A program made the translations under genes and the position numbers. Below are positions 1 through 8,672 of a stretch of DNA of 64,000 nucleotides, in pieces. The notes under the pieces were generated by a model, which saw nothing but the letters and a program-made list of their open reading frames with translations, did not search any database and was not told the DNA's origin. Origin of the DNA: Flavobacteriales bacterium. Lineage in GTDB: Bacteria; Bacteroidota; Bacteroidia; Flavobacteriales_D; Parvicellaceae. Position 1 is the stretch's first letter; every line of letters starts with the position of its first letter. The DNA lies in contig JAHDGY010000003.1 in NCBI GenBank assembly GCA_020631555.1, forward strand, positions 27,512 through 91,511. The letters run 5' to 3'.

Positions 1-214
1 CCGCCTGACTAACTTTTCTTTGATATTTTGATGAAGTTCCAGTAAGCCTTCTAGGCAAAAGCTTTCCTTGCTCATTAACGAACTTCAATAAAAAATCCGG
101 ATCTTTATAGTCAATATACTTAATTCCAGATCTTTGGAATCTACAATACTTTTCTTTCTTAACCTCAATTTTTATTGGAGTTAAGTATCTGATTTCTGAT
201 AAATTTTCTGCCAT
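1..214 (-). CDS. rpsR: 30S ribosomal protein S18, 3' end outside the window
   Basis: Read by eye on the minus strand from the ATG at 214; it is too close to the edge for the ORF track. The translation begins [20 protein letters not shown] and continues with the S18 signatures [19 protein letters not shown] and [17 protein letters not shown]. About 71 codons are present of a protein usually about 75-100 residues long, so only a short tail is missing. S18 binds S6 on the platform of the small ribosomal subunit. The gene starts 24 bp after the rpsF stop and must be cotranscribed with it. rplI (L9) commonly follows in Bacteroidota but lies outside the window. Confidence 0.93.
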   Translation of the reverse strand, partial: MAENLSEIRYLTPIKIEVKKEKYCRFQRSGIKYIDYKDPDFLLKFVNEQGKLLPRRLTGTSSKYQRKVSQA

Positions 215-238
215 GACTTGTGGATTTCCTTAAATTGA

Positions 239-571
239 TTAGGCTTTTGCCTTTTTTCTTCTTTTCTCAGCGAATGCAATATGGTCTTTGTCCATCTTAA
301 CAGTTAAAAAACGCATCACTCGCTCGTCTCTTTTGAACTCAACTTCCAATTTTTCGATGAAAGATCCATCAGTTTCGAATTCAAAAAGATTATAAAATCC
401 AGTAGTCTTTTTTTGAATTGGATACGCTAATTTTTTCAAGCCCCAATCCTCTTTCTCGATCACTTTACCTCCAAATTCACCAACTAAATTGATGAACTTT
501 GTCGCTGCTTCCTTTGCCTGAGCTTCAGACAAAACGGGAGTTAAAATGAAAACAGTCTCGTAACGATTCAT
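239..571 (-). CDS. rpsF: 30S ribosomal protein S6
   Basis: 110 residues, normal length for S6. It begins [16 protein letters not shown] and carries the family pattern [19 protein letters not shown] followed by the basic C-terminus [11 protein letters not shown]6 forms a heterodimer with S18 on the 30S platform, and here the two genes are adjacent (rpsF then rpsR). The ATG at 571 is the only start that gives the conserved YE.v.i N-terminus. A good Bacteroidota promoter lies about 60 bp upstream, and the leader between them can fold into a hairpin (listed separately). Confidence 0.97.
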   Translation of the reverse strand: MNRYETVFILTPVLSEAQAKEAATKFINLVGEFGGKVIEKEDWGLKKLAYPIQKKTTGFYNLFEFETDGSFIEKLEVEFKRDERVMRFLTVKMDKDHIAFAEKRRKKAKA

Positions 572-593
572 ATGTTTAATTCATTATTTTTAT

Positions 594-624
594 CCGATCT
601 GAACAGAATTTGTGTTCAAAACGG
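594..624 (-). promoter_or_regulatory. hairpin in the rpsF leader, candidate S6:S18 autoregulatory element
   Basis: In the transcribed leader of rpsF (minus strand) a stem TTGAACA/TGTTCAG with a 7-nt loop is extended by CCG pairing with CGG, with one or two mismatches between. Leaders of rpsF in many bacteria carry a hairpin with a CCG motif that binds the S6:S18 complex and represses translation. Position and the CCG are suggestive here, but I cannot show the conserved bulge, so this stays a candidate. Confidence 0.3.
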
Positions 625-628
625 CCGG

Positions 629-658
629 CAAATATAACAACAACAATCGTCAAATCAA
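629..658 (-). promoter_or_regulatory. promoter of rpsF-rpsR
   Basis: On the minus strand TTG, a 19-bp spacer and TATATTTG. This matches the Bacteroidota sigma consensus TTG-N19-TAnnTTTG at every fixed base. It lies 58-87 bp upstream of the rpsF ATG. Confidence 0.65.
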
Positions 659-703
659 ATAAGCTGTATCAATAAATAGCGTAGGGTTAATCTAGATTTA
701 TTC

Positions 704-711
704 TACATTTG
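704..711 (+). promoter_or_regulatory. -7 box of metK
   Basis: TACATTTG fits the TAnnTTTG box. No TTG stands at the expected upstream spacing. It lies 32 bp before the metK ATG, so the leader would be short, and there is no room for a SAM riboswitch downstream of it. Confidence 0.4.
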
Positions 712-742
712 TCTCGTCGATCATTTAAGGAATTAAATTATT

Positions 743-1996
743 ATGTCATACCTATTTACATCCGAATCCGTATCGGAAGGACACCCAGATAAAGTTGCTG
801 ATCAAATTTCAGACGCATTAATAGACAATTTTTTGGCTTTTGATCAAAACTCCAAAGTGGCATGTGAAACGCTGGTAACCACAGGACAAGTGGTTTTGGC
901 TGGTGAAGTAAGATCCAATGTTTATTTAGATGTTCAGAACATTGCTCGAAACGTAATCGGTAAAATCGGTTATACAAAAAGTGAGTACATGTTCGATTAT
1001 AACTCGTGCGGAATTCTTTCTGCAATTCACGAGCAATCAGACGACATCAACCGAGGAGTGGACAGAGAAAACAAAGAAGAGCAAGGCGCTGGTGATCAAG
1101 GAATGATGTTCGGCTACGCCACTACTGAGACTGCCAATTACATGCCTCTCGCCCTTGATTTATCGCACAAAATTTTGCAGGTTTTGGCAGAGTTAAGGAG
1201 AGAAAATAAAGAGATCAAATATTTGAGACCAGACTCAAAGTCTCAGGTAACCATAGAATATGACGACAACAACAAGCCTGTGCGGATTGATGCGATTGTG
1301 GTATCTACTCAACACGATGACTTTGGAGCCGATGAAGAAATGTTGGCCCAAATCAGGAAAGACATTGTTGAGGTTTTGGTCCCTCGTGTGAAAGCTCAGC
1401 TTCCTAAACATATTCAAGCCCTTTTTAATACCGACATTAAATACCACATTAACCCTACCGGGAAGTTTGTAATCGGTGGTCCTCACGGAGATACCGGATT
1501 GACCGGCAGAAAAATTATCGTTGACACTTATGGTGGCAAAGGAGCTCACGGTGGTGGAGCTTTTTCTGGTAAAGATCCAAGTAAAGTGGACCGCTCAGCT
1601 GCGTATGCAACACGACATATTGCTAAAAACTTAGTTGCTGCAGGCCTTTGCGAAGAAGTCTTAGTTCAAGTTTCTTACGCAATTGGAGTTGTAGAGCCTA
1701 TGGGTATTTTCGTGGACACTTACGGCACTGCCAAGGTTAATTTAACGGATGGACAGATTGCTGCTAAAGTTGGTCAGATCTTCGATATGCGTCCAGCGGC
1801 TATTGAAAGCAGATTGAAACTGCGGCAACCTATGTATTCGGAAACGGCTGCTTATGGTCACATGGGAAGAACAAATGAGACTGTAAAGAAGGTTTTCGAA
1901 TCTATCGATGGTAGCCAAATAGAAATTGATGTCGAGTTGTTTACTTGGGAAAAACTCGACTACGTAGAGAAAGTAAAAGCGGCCTTTAGCCTTTGA
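743..1996 (+). CDS. metK: S-adenosylmethionine synthase
   Basis: 417 residues, full length. It makes S-adenosylmethionine from methionine and ATP in the cytoplasm. Visible signatures are [13 protein letters not shown] near the N-terminus (ATP/metal binding), [12 protein letters not shown] around residue 116 (the methionine-loop hexapeptide region) and [19 protein letters not shown] around residue 271. The ATG at 743 is preceded by AGGA and gives the standard [17 protein letters not shown] start. The gene stands alone, divergent from rpsF, and ends 20 bp before a strong terminator. Confidence 0.98.
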   Translation: MSYLFTSESVSEGHPDKVADQISDALIDNFLAFDQNSKVACETLVTTGQVVLAGEVRSNVYLDVQNIARNVIGKIGYTKSEYMFDYNSCGILSAIHEQSDDINRGVDRENKEEQGAGDQGMMFGYATTETANYMPLALDLSHKILQVLAELRRENKEIKYLRPDSKSQVTIEYDDNNKPVRIDAIVVSTQHDDFGADEEMLAQIRKDIVEVLVPRVKAQLPKHIQALFNTDIKYHINPTGKFVIGGPHGDTGLTGRKIIVDTYGGKGAHGGGAFSGKDPSKVDRSAAYATRHIAKNLVAAGLCEEVLVQVSYAIGVVEPMGIFVDTYGTAKVNLTDGQIAAKVGQIFDMRPAAIESRLKLRQPMYSETAAYGHMGRTNETVKKVFESIDGSQIEIDVELFTWEKLDYVEKVKAAFSL

Positions 1997-2017
1997 TCTC
2001 TAGATAAATTATTGCAT

Positions 2018-2056
2018 AAAAAAGCGGTGTTTCCGGATCGAAACACCGCTTTTTTT
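2018..2056 (+). terminator. rho-independent terminator of metK
   Basis: Stem AAGCGGTGTTT / AAACACCGCTT around an 8-nt loop, followed by a run of T. An A-run precedes it, so it may also work for the converging M1 peptidase gene on the minus strand. Confidence 0.85.
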
Positions 2057-2088
2057 ATTCATTATTTTTCGTCTTTCACGAACTCAAG

Positions 2089-3951
2089 TTATCGCCCGAA
2101 CACAGGATCCCCTGAAGTTCTTTTATTTCCAGCCCTCCAAACATCATTAGAACTATCTATATCCGCGAGTCTACCAGAGGCATCAATTTCAATTTTCTGG
2201 ATTTGTCCAAAAGGCATATCGATCGGAAGCTCATACAAAGTGTATGTCCATGGCCAATCCTTAGCTACGGCCATTTCACCCTTAAATAAATCTACTCCTT
2301 CCTTAGTCCCCCGCATAATTACCATTGGGATATTGTAAACTTTGATCTCTCCAGACATAGTTGTCACATAAATATCCAAAGGCATTGGCATTTGCCCTAT
2401 TCGCCTAAGAACAACTCTACTACCCGAGCCGTTTGCCTCAACCTTTTCAATTGCATAGTCGATCGTCTTTATAGTCCCTACCCAGTTTTCAAAATACCAA
2501 TCCAACTCAATACCAGACACTTTTTCCATAACACGTTTAAATCGTCGTGGGTTCGGATGCTTAAATTTCCATTCCTCAAAATATTGACGCAAACCTTTAA
2601 ACAACGTTTCTTCCCCAATAACATATCCCAACTGATGTAAGAATACACAGCCTTTAGAGTATACATTAATTCCGTGCGTCGAATTTAAATTATAGTGATC
2701 CGCATGAGTAGTAAGCGGTTCAGCATAATCTTTTGGAGCTAAGTGATAATAACCACGATACGCTCCTGTATGCGGATTTACCTGCTTTTTTCCGTTCACA
2801 TGGTCTTTGACAACATTCTGTCCGAAAGATGTAAACCCTTCATCCATCCAAGCATACTTGGATTCATTGGTGCCCAATACACCCTGATACCAGCTGTGCA
2901 TAGCTTCATGAATGATTACACTGAGTAATCCTCCAAAACTCCCGTGAGAAGTAACTAAAGTGGCCATTGGATATTCCATTCCTCCATCCCCTCCCTGAAG
3001 AATTGAGTATTGCTTGTAAGGGTACTCTCCAAAAGTTTTATTAGCAAATTCAAAAGCCTTAACTGTTAATGGCTGAACCTTTATCCAGTTTTCTGCAAGC
3101 GTATCGGTCTGGTAAAAAAAATGAATTACCGTACCATTGGATAACTTTTGTTGATCGTGTTTGAAATCTGGATCGGCAGCCCAAGCAAAATCGTGAACTT
3201 GTGGAGCCTTAAAATGCCAGCTAAGCTTGCCATTTTTTGGAGCCTTTACTTTCTTGCTCGAATAGCCATGTCCAATTTCATCGGGGTTTTGAAGATAACC
3301 AGTACCACCGATCACATAATCTTTATCCATTGTGATAGTTACGTCAAAGTCACCCCAAACACCATGAAATTCACGACCAACATAAGGATTAGTGTGCCAA
3401 CCATCTTCATCAAATTCACACATCTTTGGATACCACTGAGTCATAGAATAATCTATCCGTTCTTGATTATGCCTACCTGTTCTACGAATTTGCACCGGAA
3501 CCTGACTATTAAATTCCATATAGAATTTTGATTTTCCACCTGGCTTAATCGGTTGAATTAAGTAGACAACCAAAATCGTTCCTTCAATTTCGAACTTCAC
3601 GGTCTTTCCATTCTGCTGCAACTTGTCAATTTTATGGTAACCAATTTCATCTTCCTTCAAATAAGCTATTCTATCCCGGACCCTACCGTCTGGATCTTTA
3701 ATTGTCCGGGACCTCACGTCCATCATACTACCTGGCTGAAACGCATTGTAATACAAATGGTAATAAACTTTTGTAAGTGTTTCACTTGAATTATTAGTGT
3801 ACTCAATTGTCTGCTTACCGGTGAACCGATGCGTTTGGACATCAAAATCAATGTCCATTTTATACTCAATAGCTTGCTGCCAGTAACCTGGCTCCTGCGC
3901 AAACAATTGAGCTGCAATTACGATAAAAAAGAAATTCGCGATATATTTCAT
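2089..3951 (-). CDS. secreted M1-family (gluzincin) metallopeptidase
   Basis: About 620 residues from the ATG at 3951. The track ORF is 17 codons longer but would put a polar stretch before the signal peptide MKYIANFFFIVIAAQLFAQ. The zinc site is HEAMH (about residue 348) with the third ligand in WMDEGFTSF about 20 residues later. GGMEYPMATL just before it is the equivalent of the exopeptidase GAMEN motif. The N-terminal 200 residues are the beta-sandwich of the family (FTGKQTIEYTNNS). It probably cleaves N-terminal residues from peptides outside the inner membrane, as part of peptide feeding. It follows the ACMSD-like gene by 25 bp on the same strand. No T9SS sorting tail is obvious. Confidence 0.9.
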   Translation of the reverse strand: MKYIANFFFIVIAAQLFAQEPGYWQQAIEYKMDIDFDVQTHRFTGKQTIEYTNNSSETLTKVYYHLYYNAFQPGSMMDVRSRTIKDPDGRVRDRIAYLKEDEIGYHKIDKLQQNGKTVKFEIEGTILVVYLIQPIKPGGKSKFYMEFNSQVPVQIRRTGRHNQERIDYSMTQWYPKMCEFDEDGWHTNPYVGREFHGVWGDFDVTITMDKDYVIGGTGYLQNPDEIGHGYSSKKVKAPKNGKLSWHFKAPQVHDFAWAADPDFKHDQQKLSNGTVIHFFYQTDTLAENWIKVQPLTVKAFEFANKTFGEYPYKQYSILQGGDGGMEYPMATLVTSHGSFGGLLSVIIHEAMHSWYQGVLGTNESKYAWMDEGFTSFGQNVVKDHVNGKKQVNPHTGAYRGYYHLAPKDYAEPLTTHADHYNLNSTHGINVYSKGCVFLHQLGYVIGEETLFKGLRQYFEEWKFKHPNPRRFKRVMEKVSGIELDWYFENWVGTIKTIDYAIEKVEANGSGSRVVLRRIGQMPMPLDIYVTTMSGEIKVYNIPMVIMRGTKEGVDLFKGEMAVAKDWPWTYTLYELPIDMPFGQIQKIEIDASGRLADIDSSNDVWRAGNKRTSGDPVFGR

Positions 3952-3976
3952 AAGTATATTGTTTCTTTTATAATTC

Positions 3977-4987
3977 TTAGTTTGTGAACTTTGATTTATC
4001 AATCCCCAACCACTCTAGTGTTGAATTGCAATAGACATCCTCTACTACCTGGTCAGAGAGCCCAGATTCATTTACAAATTTCCCAATTTCTAAATCACCT
4101 AAAGGAAATGGATAATCCGAACCTAAGCAAACCTTTTTAGAACCAACCATTTCAATAACGTATTTAAGCATCACTGGGTCATGCGTTATGCAGTCTATCC
4201 AGAAGTGCCCCAAATACTCTTTTGGATTGACGGGATTATCAATAGCGACCAAATCTGGGCGACAATTAAACCCGTGCTCAATTCTTCCTAAAGTAGCCAG
4301 AAACGAACCTCCAGCATGCACAAAATTCACTTTCAATTTTGGGAACTTCGCAAAAACTCCACCAAAAATCATTGAACAAATAGCCCTGCAAGTTTCTGCA
4401 GGCATTCCAACCAACCAAGGCAACCAATAACTTTCCATTTCCTGTTTGCCCATCATATTCCAGGGATGAACCATCACTGCCATATCCAATCTCTCACAAG
4501 CTTCCCAAACAATATGGAACTTTTCGGCGGAAAGATTTTCTCCCTCAATATTCGACCCTATCTGTACACCCAAATAGCCAATTTGCTTTAAGCGCTCCAA
4601 TTCCCTAACTGCCAATTCTGGATCCTGCATAGGAATTGTGCCCAAAGCCAAATAATTCTTCGGGTATTTATTGACTAGTTCCGCCAAATCATCATTCAAA
4701 AACTCTGAAACTGCCAGACCATCTTTCGATTTTGCAAAATAAGCAAACAGAACTGGAATAGTTGAAACAACCTGAACCTGTGTATTAAACTCCTTGTACT
4801 CTTCAATACGTACTGCTCCATCCCAACAATTCTCATTGATTTCTCGAAAAAAGCGATCTCCTTGCATCATTCTAGCCCAACCTTGCCTGTGGTGATCTAA
4901 ATGAATAAAACCTGAGTATCCGAACTGTTCCGTCCATGCCGGCATCTTGCGCGGCATAATATGCGTATGCATATCAATTTTTAACAT
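3977..4987 (-). CDS. 2-amino-3-carboxymuconate-6-semialdehyde decarboxylase (ACMSD-type amidohydrolase)
   Basis: 336 residues from the ATG at 4987; the track start at 4993 is a TTG. The protein follows the ACMSD family along its whole length: metal motif KIDMHTHIMP at the N-terminus, GYSGFIHLDHH, ENCWD, YWLPWLVGMPAET, FVHAGGSF and LGSDYPFPLG near the C-terminus. ACMSD decarboxylates the 3-hydroxyanthranilate ring-cleavage product and steers tryptophan carbon from NAD synthesis towards glutaryl-CoA, which fits the glutaryl-CoA dehydrogenase gene elsewhere in the window. Other amidohydrolase-2 decarboxylases are similar, but these motifs favour ACMSD. It lies 19 bp after yidD; the shared strand is probably incidental to function. 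Confidence 0.87.
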   Translation of the reverse strand: MLKIDMHTHIMPRKMPAWTEQFGYSGFIHLDHHRQGWARMMQGDRFFREINENCWDGAVRIEEYKEFNTQVQVVSTIPVLFAYFAKSKDGLAVSEFLNDDLAELVNKYPKNYLALGTIPMQDPELAVRELERLKQIGYLGVQIGSNIEGENLSAEKFHIVWEACERLDMAVMVHPWNMMGKQEMESYWLPWLVGMPAETCRAICSMIFGGVFAKFPKLKVNFVHAGGSFLATLGRIEHGFNCRPDLVAIDNPVNPKEYLGHFWIDCITHDPVMLKYVIEMVGSKKVCLGSDYPFPLGDLEIGKFVNESGLSDQVVEDVYCNSTLEWLGIDKSKFTN

Positions 4988-5006
4988 AACCAACCGTTAT
5001 TCCCCA

Positions 5007-5273
5007 TTACAGGGCATTATTTTCATGCAACGAACTAGTTCCATTGCTTTTTTTTGGCACCGGATCGAAGCCGTGAGTTCCCCAGGGATGACACTTCGCC
5101 AATCGCTTTGTCCCCATCCAAAGGCCTTTAAATACTCCCCATTCTTCAATTGCCTGAATCGTATAGTTTGAACATGTTGGTTCGTGTCTACACGTTTGAG
5201 GCAATAAGGGAGAAATCAACCACTGGTAAAGCTTCACAGGAAAAATGAATATGTATTTCCAAACCTGTAACAT
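5007..5273 (-). CDS. yidD: membrane protein insertion efficiency factor YidD
   Basis: 88 residues. The family core [22 protein letters not shown] and [18 protein letters not shown] is complete, including the paired cysteines. An amphipathic N-terminus ([21 protein letters not shown]) would lie on the inner membrane. YidD helps YidC insert membrane proteins. It usually sits near rnpA/yidC; here it is separated from them and leads the ACMSD and M1 genes. Confidence 0.95.
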   Translation of the reverse strand: MLQVWKYIFIFPVKLYQWLISPLLPQTCRHEPTCSNYTIQAIEEWGVFKGLWMGTKRLAKCHPWGTHGFDPVPKKSNGTSSLHENNAL

Positions 5274-5641
5274 ACCGGTGTAAATATAGTTGAGAAATCA
5301 CAATTGATAATCCAATATTATTAATTGAATTTAGAATTCATCAAGCTACAAGATCATGGTCGCACTCTTTTGAGAAACCAGCCTTGATCTACCATTCTTA
5401 CTTGACAGAAACAGAGCACAAAAAAAGGGGAACAAGTCCCCTTTTCAGACGTTTTACCGTCAATACGCTTTAAGTGAGAGTAAAAGCGCTTATTGTAGCA
5501 TTCCTATAATCAAGTGGACCACCTTATGACATTAACACGTCCACTCAAAAACTTCACTTAAATATAATATTTTAATCTAACTTTTTAGCTTATTTGTCGA
5601 TATTTTTTTGTCTTTTATAGATTACCGAAACTTTATTCGGA
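5274..5641. other. intergenic region between yidD and fadE
   Basis: 368 bp without a gene. It holds the terminator of the fad operon at 5417-5445. I see nothing else in it beyond AT-rich sequence. Confidence 0.6.
5417..5445 (-). terminator. terminator of the fadN-fadA-fadE operon
   Basis: Stem AAAAGGGGA / TCCCCTTTT with a 5-nt loop. On the minus strand it is followed by a run of seven T. It lies about 200 bp beyond the fadE stop. Confidence 0.75.
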
Positions 5642-7438
5642 TTAATAGCAATAGTCATTTTCCTGAATCAATCGGTTTGCTATTCTTTGTCTTGCCTCCT
5701 TTGCATTGAAAGGCCCATGCTTTGTAAACCTTTTCAGCCCCATCAGCATCATCCGTAATTCATCCTCCTCAGCAAAAGCATTCAATGCATCTTTTCCCCA
5801 CTTGTTAACTTGATCGGCCAAATCGTACACCAACACACGAAGCATGTCGATTTGCTCTTGACAAGCCGACTCTCCCCGCACATCTACCATTTTCTGAACA
5901 CGCAGCAAAGTTGATTCCGCAATATAAACAGAGATAACCATGTCCGCGATATTTTCTAATATCTCCTGCTCCTTCTCCAATGTTTGAGCAAGCTTTTGTG
6001 CAGCCGACCCTGCAACCATCAAAACCGCTTTCTTAAAATTCCTTACATATTTATGAACCTTCCCGAACATTGAGTCATCTTCATTCCCAAAGTCCGGAAT
6101 AGACATCAATTCATTACCAACAGCCATAGCCGGTCCCATTAAATCTAACTCGCCTTTCATAGCACGCTTTAGAAGCATCCCAACCAACAACAACCTATTG
6201 ATCTCATTGGTACCTTCGAAAATTCTATTAATACGCGCATCACGATAACATTTCTCTATTCGCGTTTCCGCTGAATAACCCATGCCTCCATGTATCTGAA
6301 CCCCCTCATCAACAACATAATCCAAAACGTCTGAACCATAGACTTTCAAAATCGCACATTCAGGTGCAAATTGTTCAATTCCTTTCAAAGTCGCTTGTTC
6401 TTTATCCATACCGCCTTCAACAAGCGACTGAATAGCGTCGTCTATATTCTGAGAAACTCGATAAACAGCCGACTCACAAGCAAATGTCCTAATACACTGT
6501 TCGGCCAATTTATGGCGAATAGCACCATACTTTGAAATGGATCTACCAAATTGTTCGCGCTCATTAGCATACTTTACAGACTCAATAATAGCTCCCTTGC
6601 ATCCGCCCATGACACCGCCCCCTAGTTTGGCGCGCCCAATGTTTAGTATATTCACAGCGATTTTAAATCCGTCTTGTCTATCGCCCAGCAAGTTCTCAGC
6701 CGGCACCTTGACATTATTGTAAAACACCTGCCTTGTTGAAGACCCTTTAATTCCCATCTTTTTCTCTTCCGGATTCAAACTAATTCCTTCAGATTTTGCC
6801 TCCACCAAAAACGCAGTCAAATTATCGTCGTCGTCAATTTTGGCGAAAACAGTCATTAAATCCGCAAATCCACCATTAGTAATCCACATTTTCTGACCGT
6901 TAAGAACGTAATGCTTTCCGTCGTCCGTTAACTTAGCACAAGTTTTACCTGAATTTGCATCCGAACCGGCTGAAGGCTCCGTAAGGCAGTAGGACGCCTT
7001 CCATTCGCCAGTAGCTAATTTAGAGGCATACTTTTCTTTTTGTGCTTGCGTTCCGTAATACAAAAGTGGAAGAGTTCCAATCCCTGTATGAGCGCCATAG
7101 GCCACGGAAAATGAATGACCGTTACCAAGTGCCTCAGCCGCTAACATACTGGTTTTAAAATCCACTCCCATTCCACCAAACTCTTCTGGAACCGACAAAC
7201 CTAACAATCCCAATTCACCGGATTTGTCAAGCAACCGTTCCATTAATCCTTCTTCCATCGCATCGATTTCTTCAAGCTTTGGCTCTACCTCAGTAGCAAT
7301 AAAATCTTTACACATTTGCGCAATCATGCGATGCTCCTCGGTCCATTCCTCTGGAGTAAATATTTCATGTGGATGCGTCTCGCGAATGAGAAACTCTCCT
7401 CCTTTTATAGCGTTCATTTTCTGTTCTGTTGATTCCAT
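5642..7438 (-). CDS. fadE: acyl-CoA dehydrogenase, long type (FadE)
   Basis: 598 residues. It is longer than the 380-residue short-chain enzymes because of a C-terminal helical extension of about 170 residues, as in the VLCAD-like class. It catalyses the first, FAD-dependent step of beta-oxidation and passes electrons to ETF, whose genes lie at 17958-19658. Seen: SYCLTEPSAGSDANSG (flavin/substrate region), KMWITNGGFADL, and FEGTNEINR around residue 412, where the glutamate is the catalytic base position. It is the last gene of fadN-fadA-fadE, 45 bp after fadA. This is the gene order of the Bacillus subtilis fadNAE operon. Confidence 0.92.
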   Translation of the reverse strand: MESTEQKMNAIKGGEFLIRETHPHEIFTPEEWTEEHRMIAQMCKDFIATEVEPKLEEIDAMEEGLMERLLDKSGELGLLGLSVPEEFGGMGVDFKTSMLAAEALGNGHSFSVAYGAHTGIGTLPLLYYGTQAQKEKYASKLATGEWKASYCLTEPSAGSDANSGKTCAKLTDDGKHYVLNGQKMWITNGGFADLMTVFAKIDDDDNLTAFLVEAKSEGISLNPEEKKMGIKGSSTRQVFYNNVKVPAENLLGDRQDGFKIAVNILNIGRAKLGGGVMGGCKGAIIESVKYANEREQFGRSISKYGAIRHKLAEQCIRTFACESAVYRVSQNIDDAIQSLVEGGMDKEQATLKGIEQFAPECAILKVYGSDVLDYVVDEGVQIHGGMGYSAETRIEKCYRDARINRIFEGTNEINRLLLVGMLLKRAMKGELDLMGPAMAVGNELMSIPDFGNEDDSMFGKVHKYVRNFKKAVLMVAGSAAQKLAQTLEKEQEILENIADMVISVYIAESTLLRVQKMVDVRGESACQEQIDMLRVLVYDLADQVNKWGKDALNAFAEEDELRMMLMGLKRFTKHGPFNAKEARQRIANRLIQENDYCY

Positions 7439-7483
7439 GTGTTTTGTTTTGGGAAGTATCCGGGATACTCTTAAGTTTTATGA

Positions 7484-8665
7484 TTAGTTCAATAGTTCGT
7501 ATACCCCGCATGCGCCTTGACCAGTTCCGACGCACATGGTTACGGCACCATACTTTTGATTTCTTCGACGCATTTCGTTAAATAACTGTACTGATAGTTT
7601 GGCTCCGGTACAACCTAATGGATGACCAAGGGCTATCGCACCTCCATTTACATTTACCAATTCAGGATTTATGTCAAGTTCGCGCAACACGGCAACCGAT
7701 TGCGACGCAAAAGCCTCGTTCAATTCAATTTGCTCTAAATCACTAATCGACAAACCTGCTCTTTTAACCGCTTCAGGAATAGCCGCAACTGGACCAATAC
7801 CCATTATTCGCGGCTCCACTCCCATTACTGCATAAGATTTGAGCTGAGCTATCGGCTGCACTCCAAGTTCCTTCACCATTTCTTCCGACATGACCATCAC
7901 GAAGGCTGCTCCGTCAGAAGTTTGAGAAGAGTTACCAGCAGTCACGGATCCGCCTTGTGCAAACACCGGCCTTAACTTTGCCAATGCTTCTATGTTGGTT
8001 CCTTTTCGCGGCCCCTCATCCATATCTACGGTAAACTTCTTTTCTTGTCGCTTTTCCGATTCATCTAGAAAAACTTCCTTCACCTCTATAGGAACGATTT
8101 CATCTTTAAAGACACCCGAATCATTGGCCGCCAGTGCTTTCATATGGGAGTTATAGGCAAACTCATCTTGCTCTTCACGAGACACTTTAAAATCATTGGC
8201 AACCGCCTCGGCTGTAAGCCCCATTCCCCAATACCATGTTGGGTTTTTGGCAGCGACTTTAGCATTTGGCACCAAACGCCACCCACCAAATGGAATTGGA
8301 GACATCGTCTCTACCCCACCAGCAATGATACAGTCCGCCATTCCTGATTGAATTTTAGCAGACGCCATTGCTATCGTTTCCAATCCAGAAGAACAATAGC
8401 GATTTACCGTGACTCCAGGAACTTTGTCTGTATCTAGACTCATTAACGAAATCATTCTACCAATGTTCAGCCCTTGCTCCGCTTCAGGAGTGGCATTTCC
8501 AACGATTAAATCTTCTATTCTATTCTTATCTAATTGAGGAAAATCCTCCAATAATCTTTTAACTACTGCAACTGCAAGGTCGTCTGGTCGAATTGTTTTA
8601 AACAATCCTCTTGGCGCTTTGCCAACCGCCGATCTATATCCACCTACTATATATGCTGTTTTCAT
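7484..8665 (-). CDS. fadA: acetyl-CoA C-acyltransferase (3-ketoacyl-CoA thiolase)
   Basis: 393 residues, normal for thiolase II. It performs the last step of beta-oxidation, releasing acetyl-CoA. The acylated cysteine is in NRYCSSGLETIAMA (about residue 91), the histidine in GGAIALGHPLGCTGA and the second cysteine in CVGTGQGACG near the C-terminus. All catalytic residues are present. It lies 7 bp downstream of fadN and 45 bp upstream of fadE in one operon. Confidence 0.95.
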   Translation of the reverse strand: MKTAYIVGGYRSAVGKAPRGLFKTIRPDDLAVAVVKRLLEDFPQLDKNRIEDLIVGNATPEAEQGLNIGRMISLMSLDTDKVPGVTVNRYCSSGLETIAMASAKIQSGMADCIIAGGVETMSPIPFGGWRLVPNAKVAAKNPTWYWGMGLTAEAVANDFKVSREEQDEFAYNSHMKALAANDSGVFKDEIVPIEVKEVFLDESEKRQEKKFTVDMDEGPRKGTNIEALAKLRPVFAQGGSVTAGNSSQTSDGAAFVMVMSEEMVKELGVQPIAQLKSYAVMGVEPRIMGIGPVAAIPEAVKRAGLSISDLEQIELNEAFASQSVAVLRELDINPELVNVNGGAIALGHPLGCTGAKLSVQLFNEMRRRNQKYGAVTMCVGTGQGACGVYELLN

Positions 8666-8672
8666 AGTGCTA

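Noticed and set aside
571-743. Possible SAM riboswitch ahead of metK
   Set aside because: The -7 box lies only 32 bp from the ATG and no SAM aptamer pattern is visible.
1235-1549. Longer antisense ORFs inside metK and similar ORFs throughout the track
   Set aside because: They are shadows of conserved genes in other frames and have no independent coding signal.
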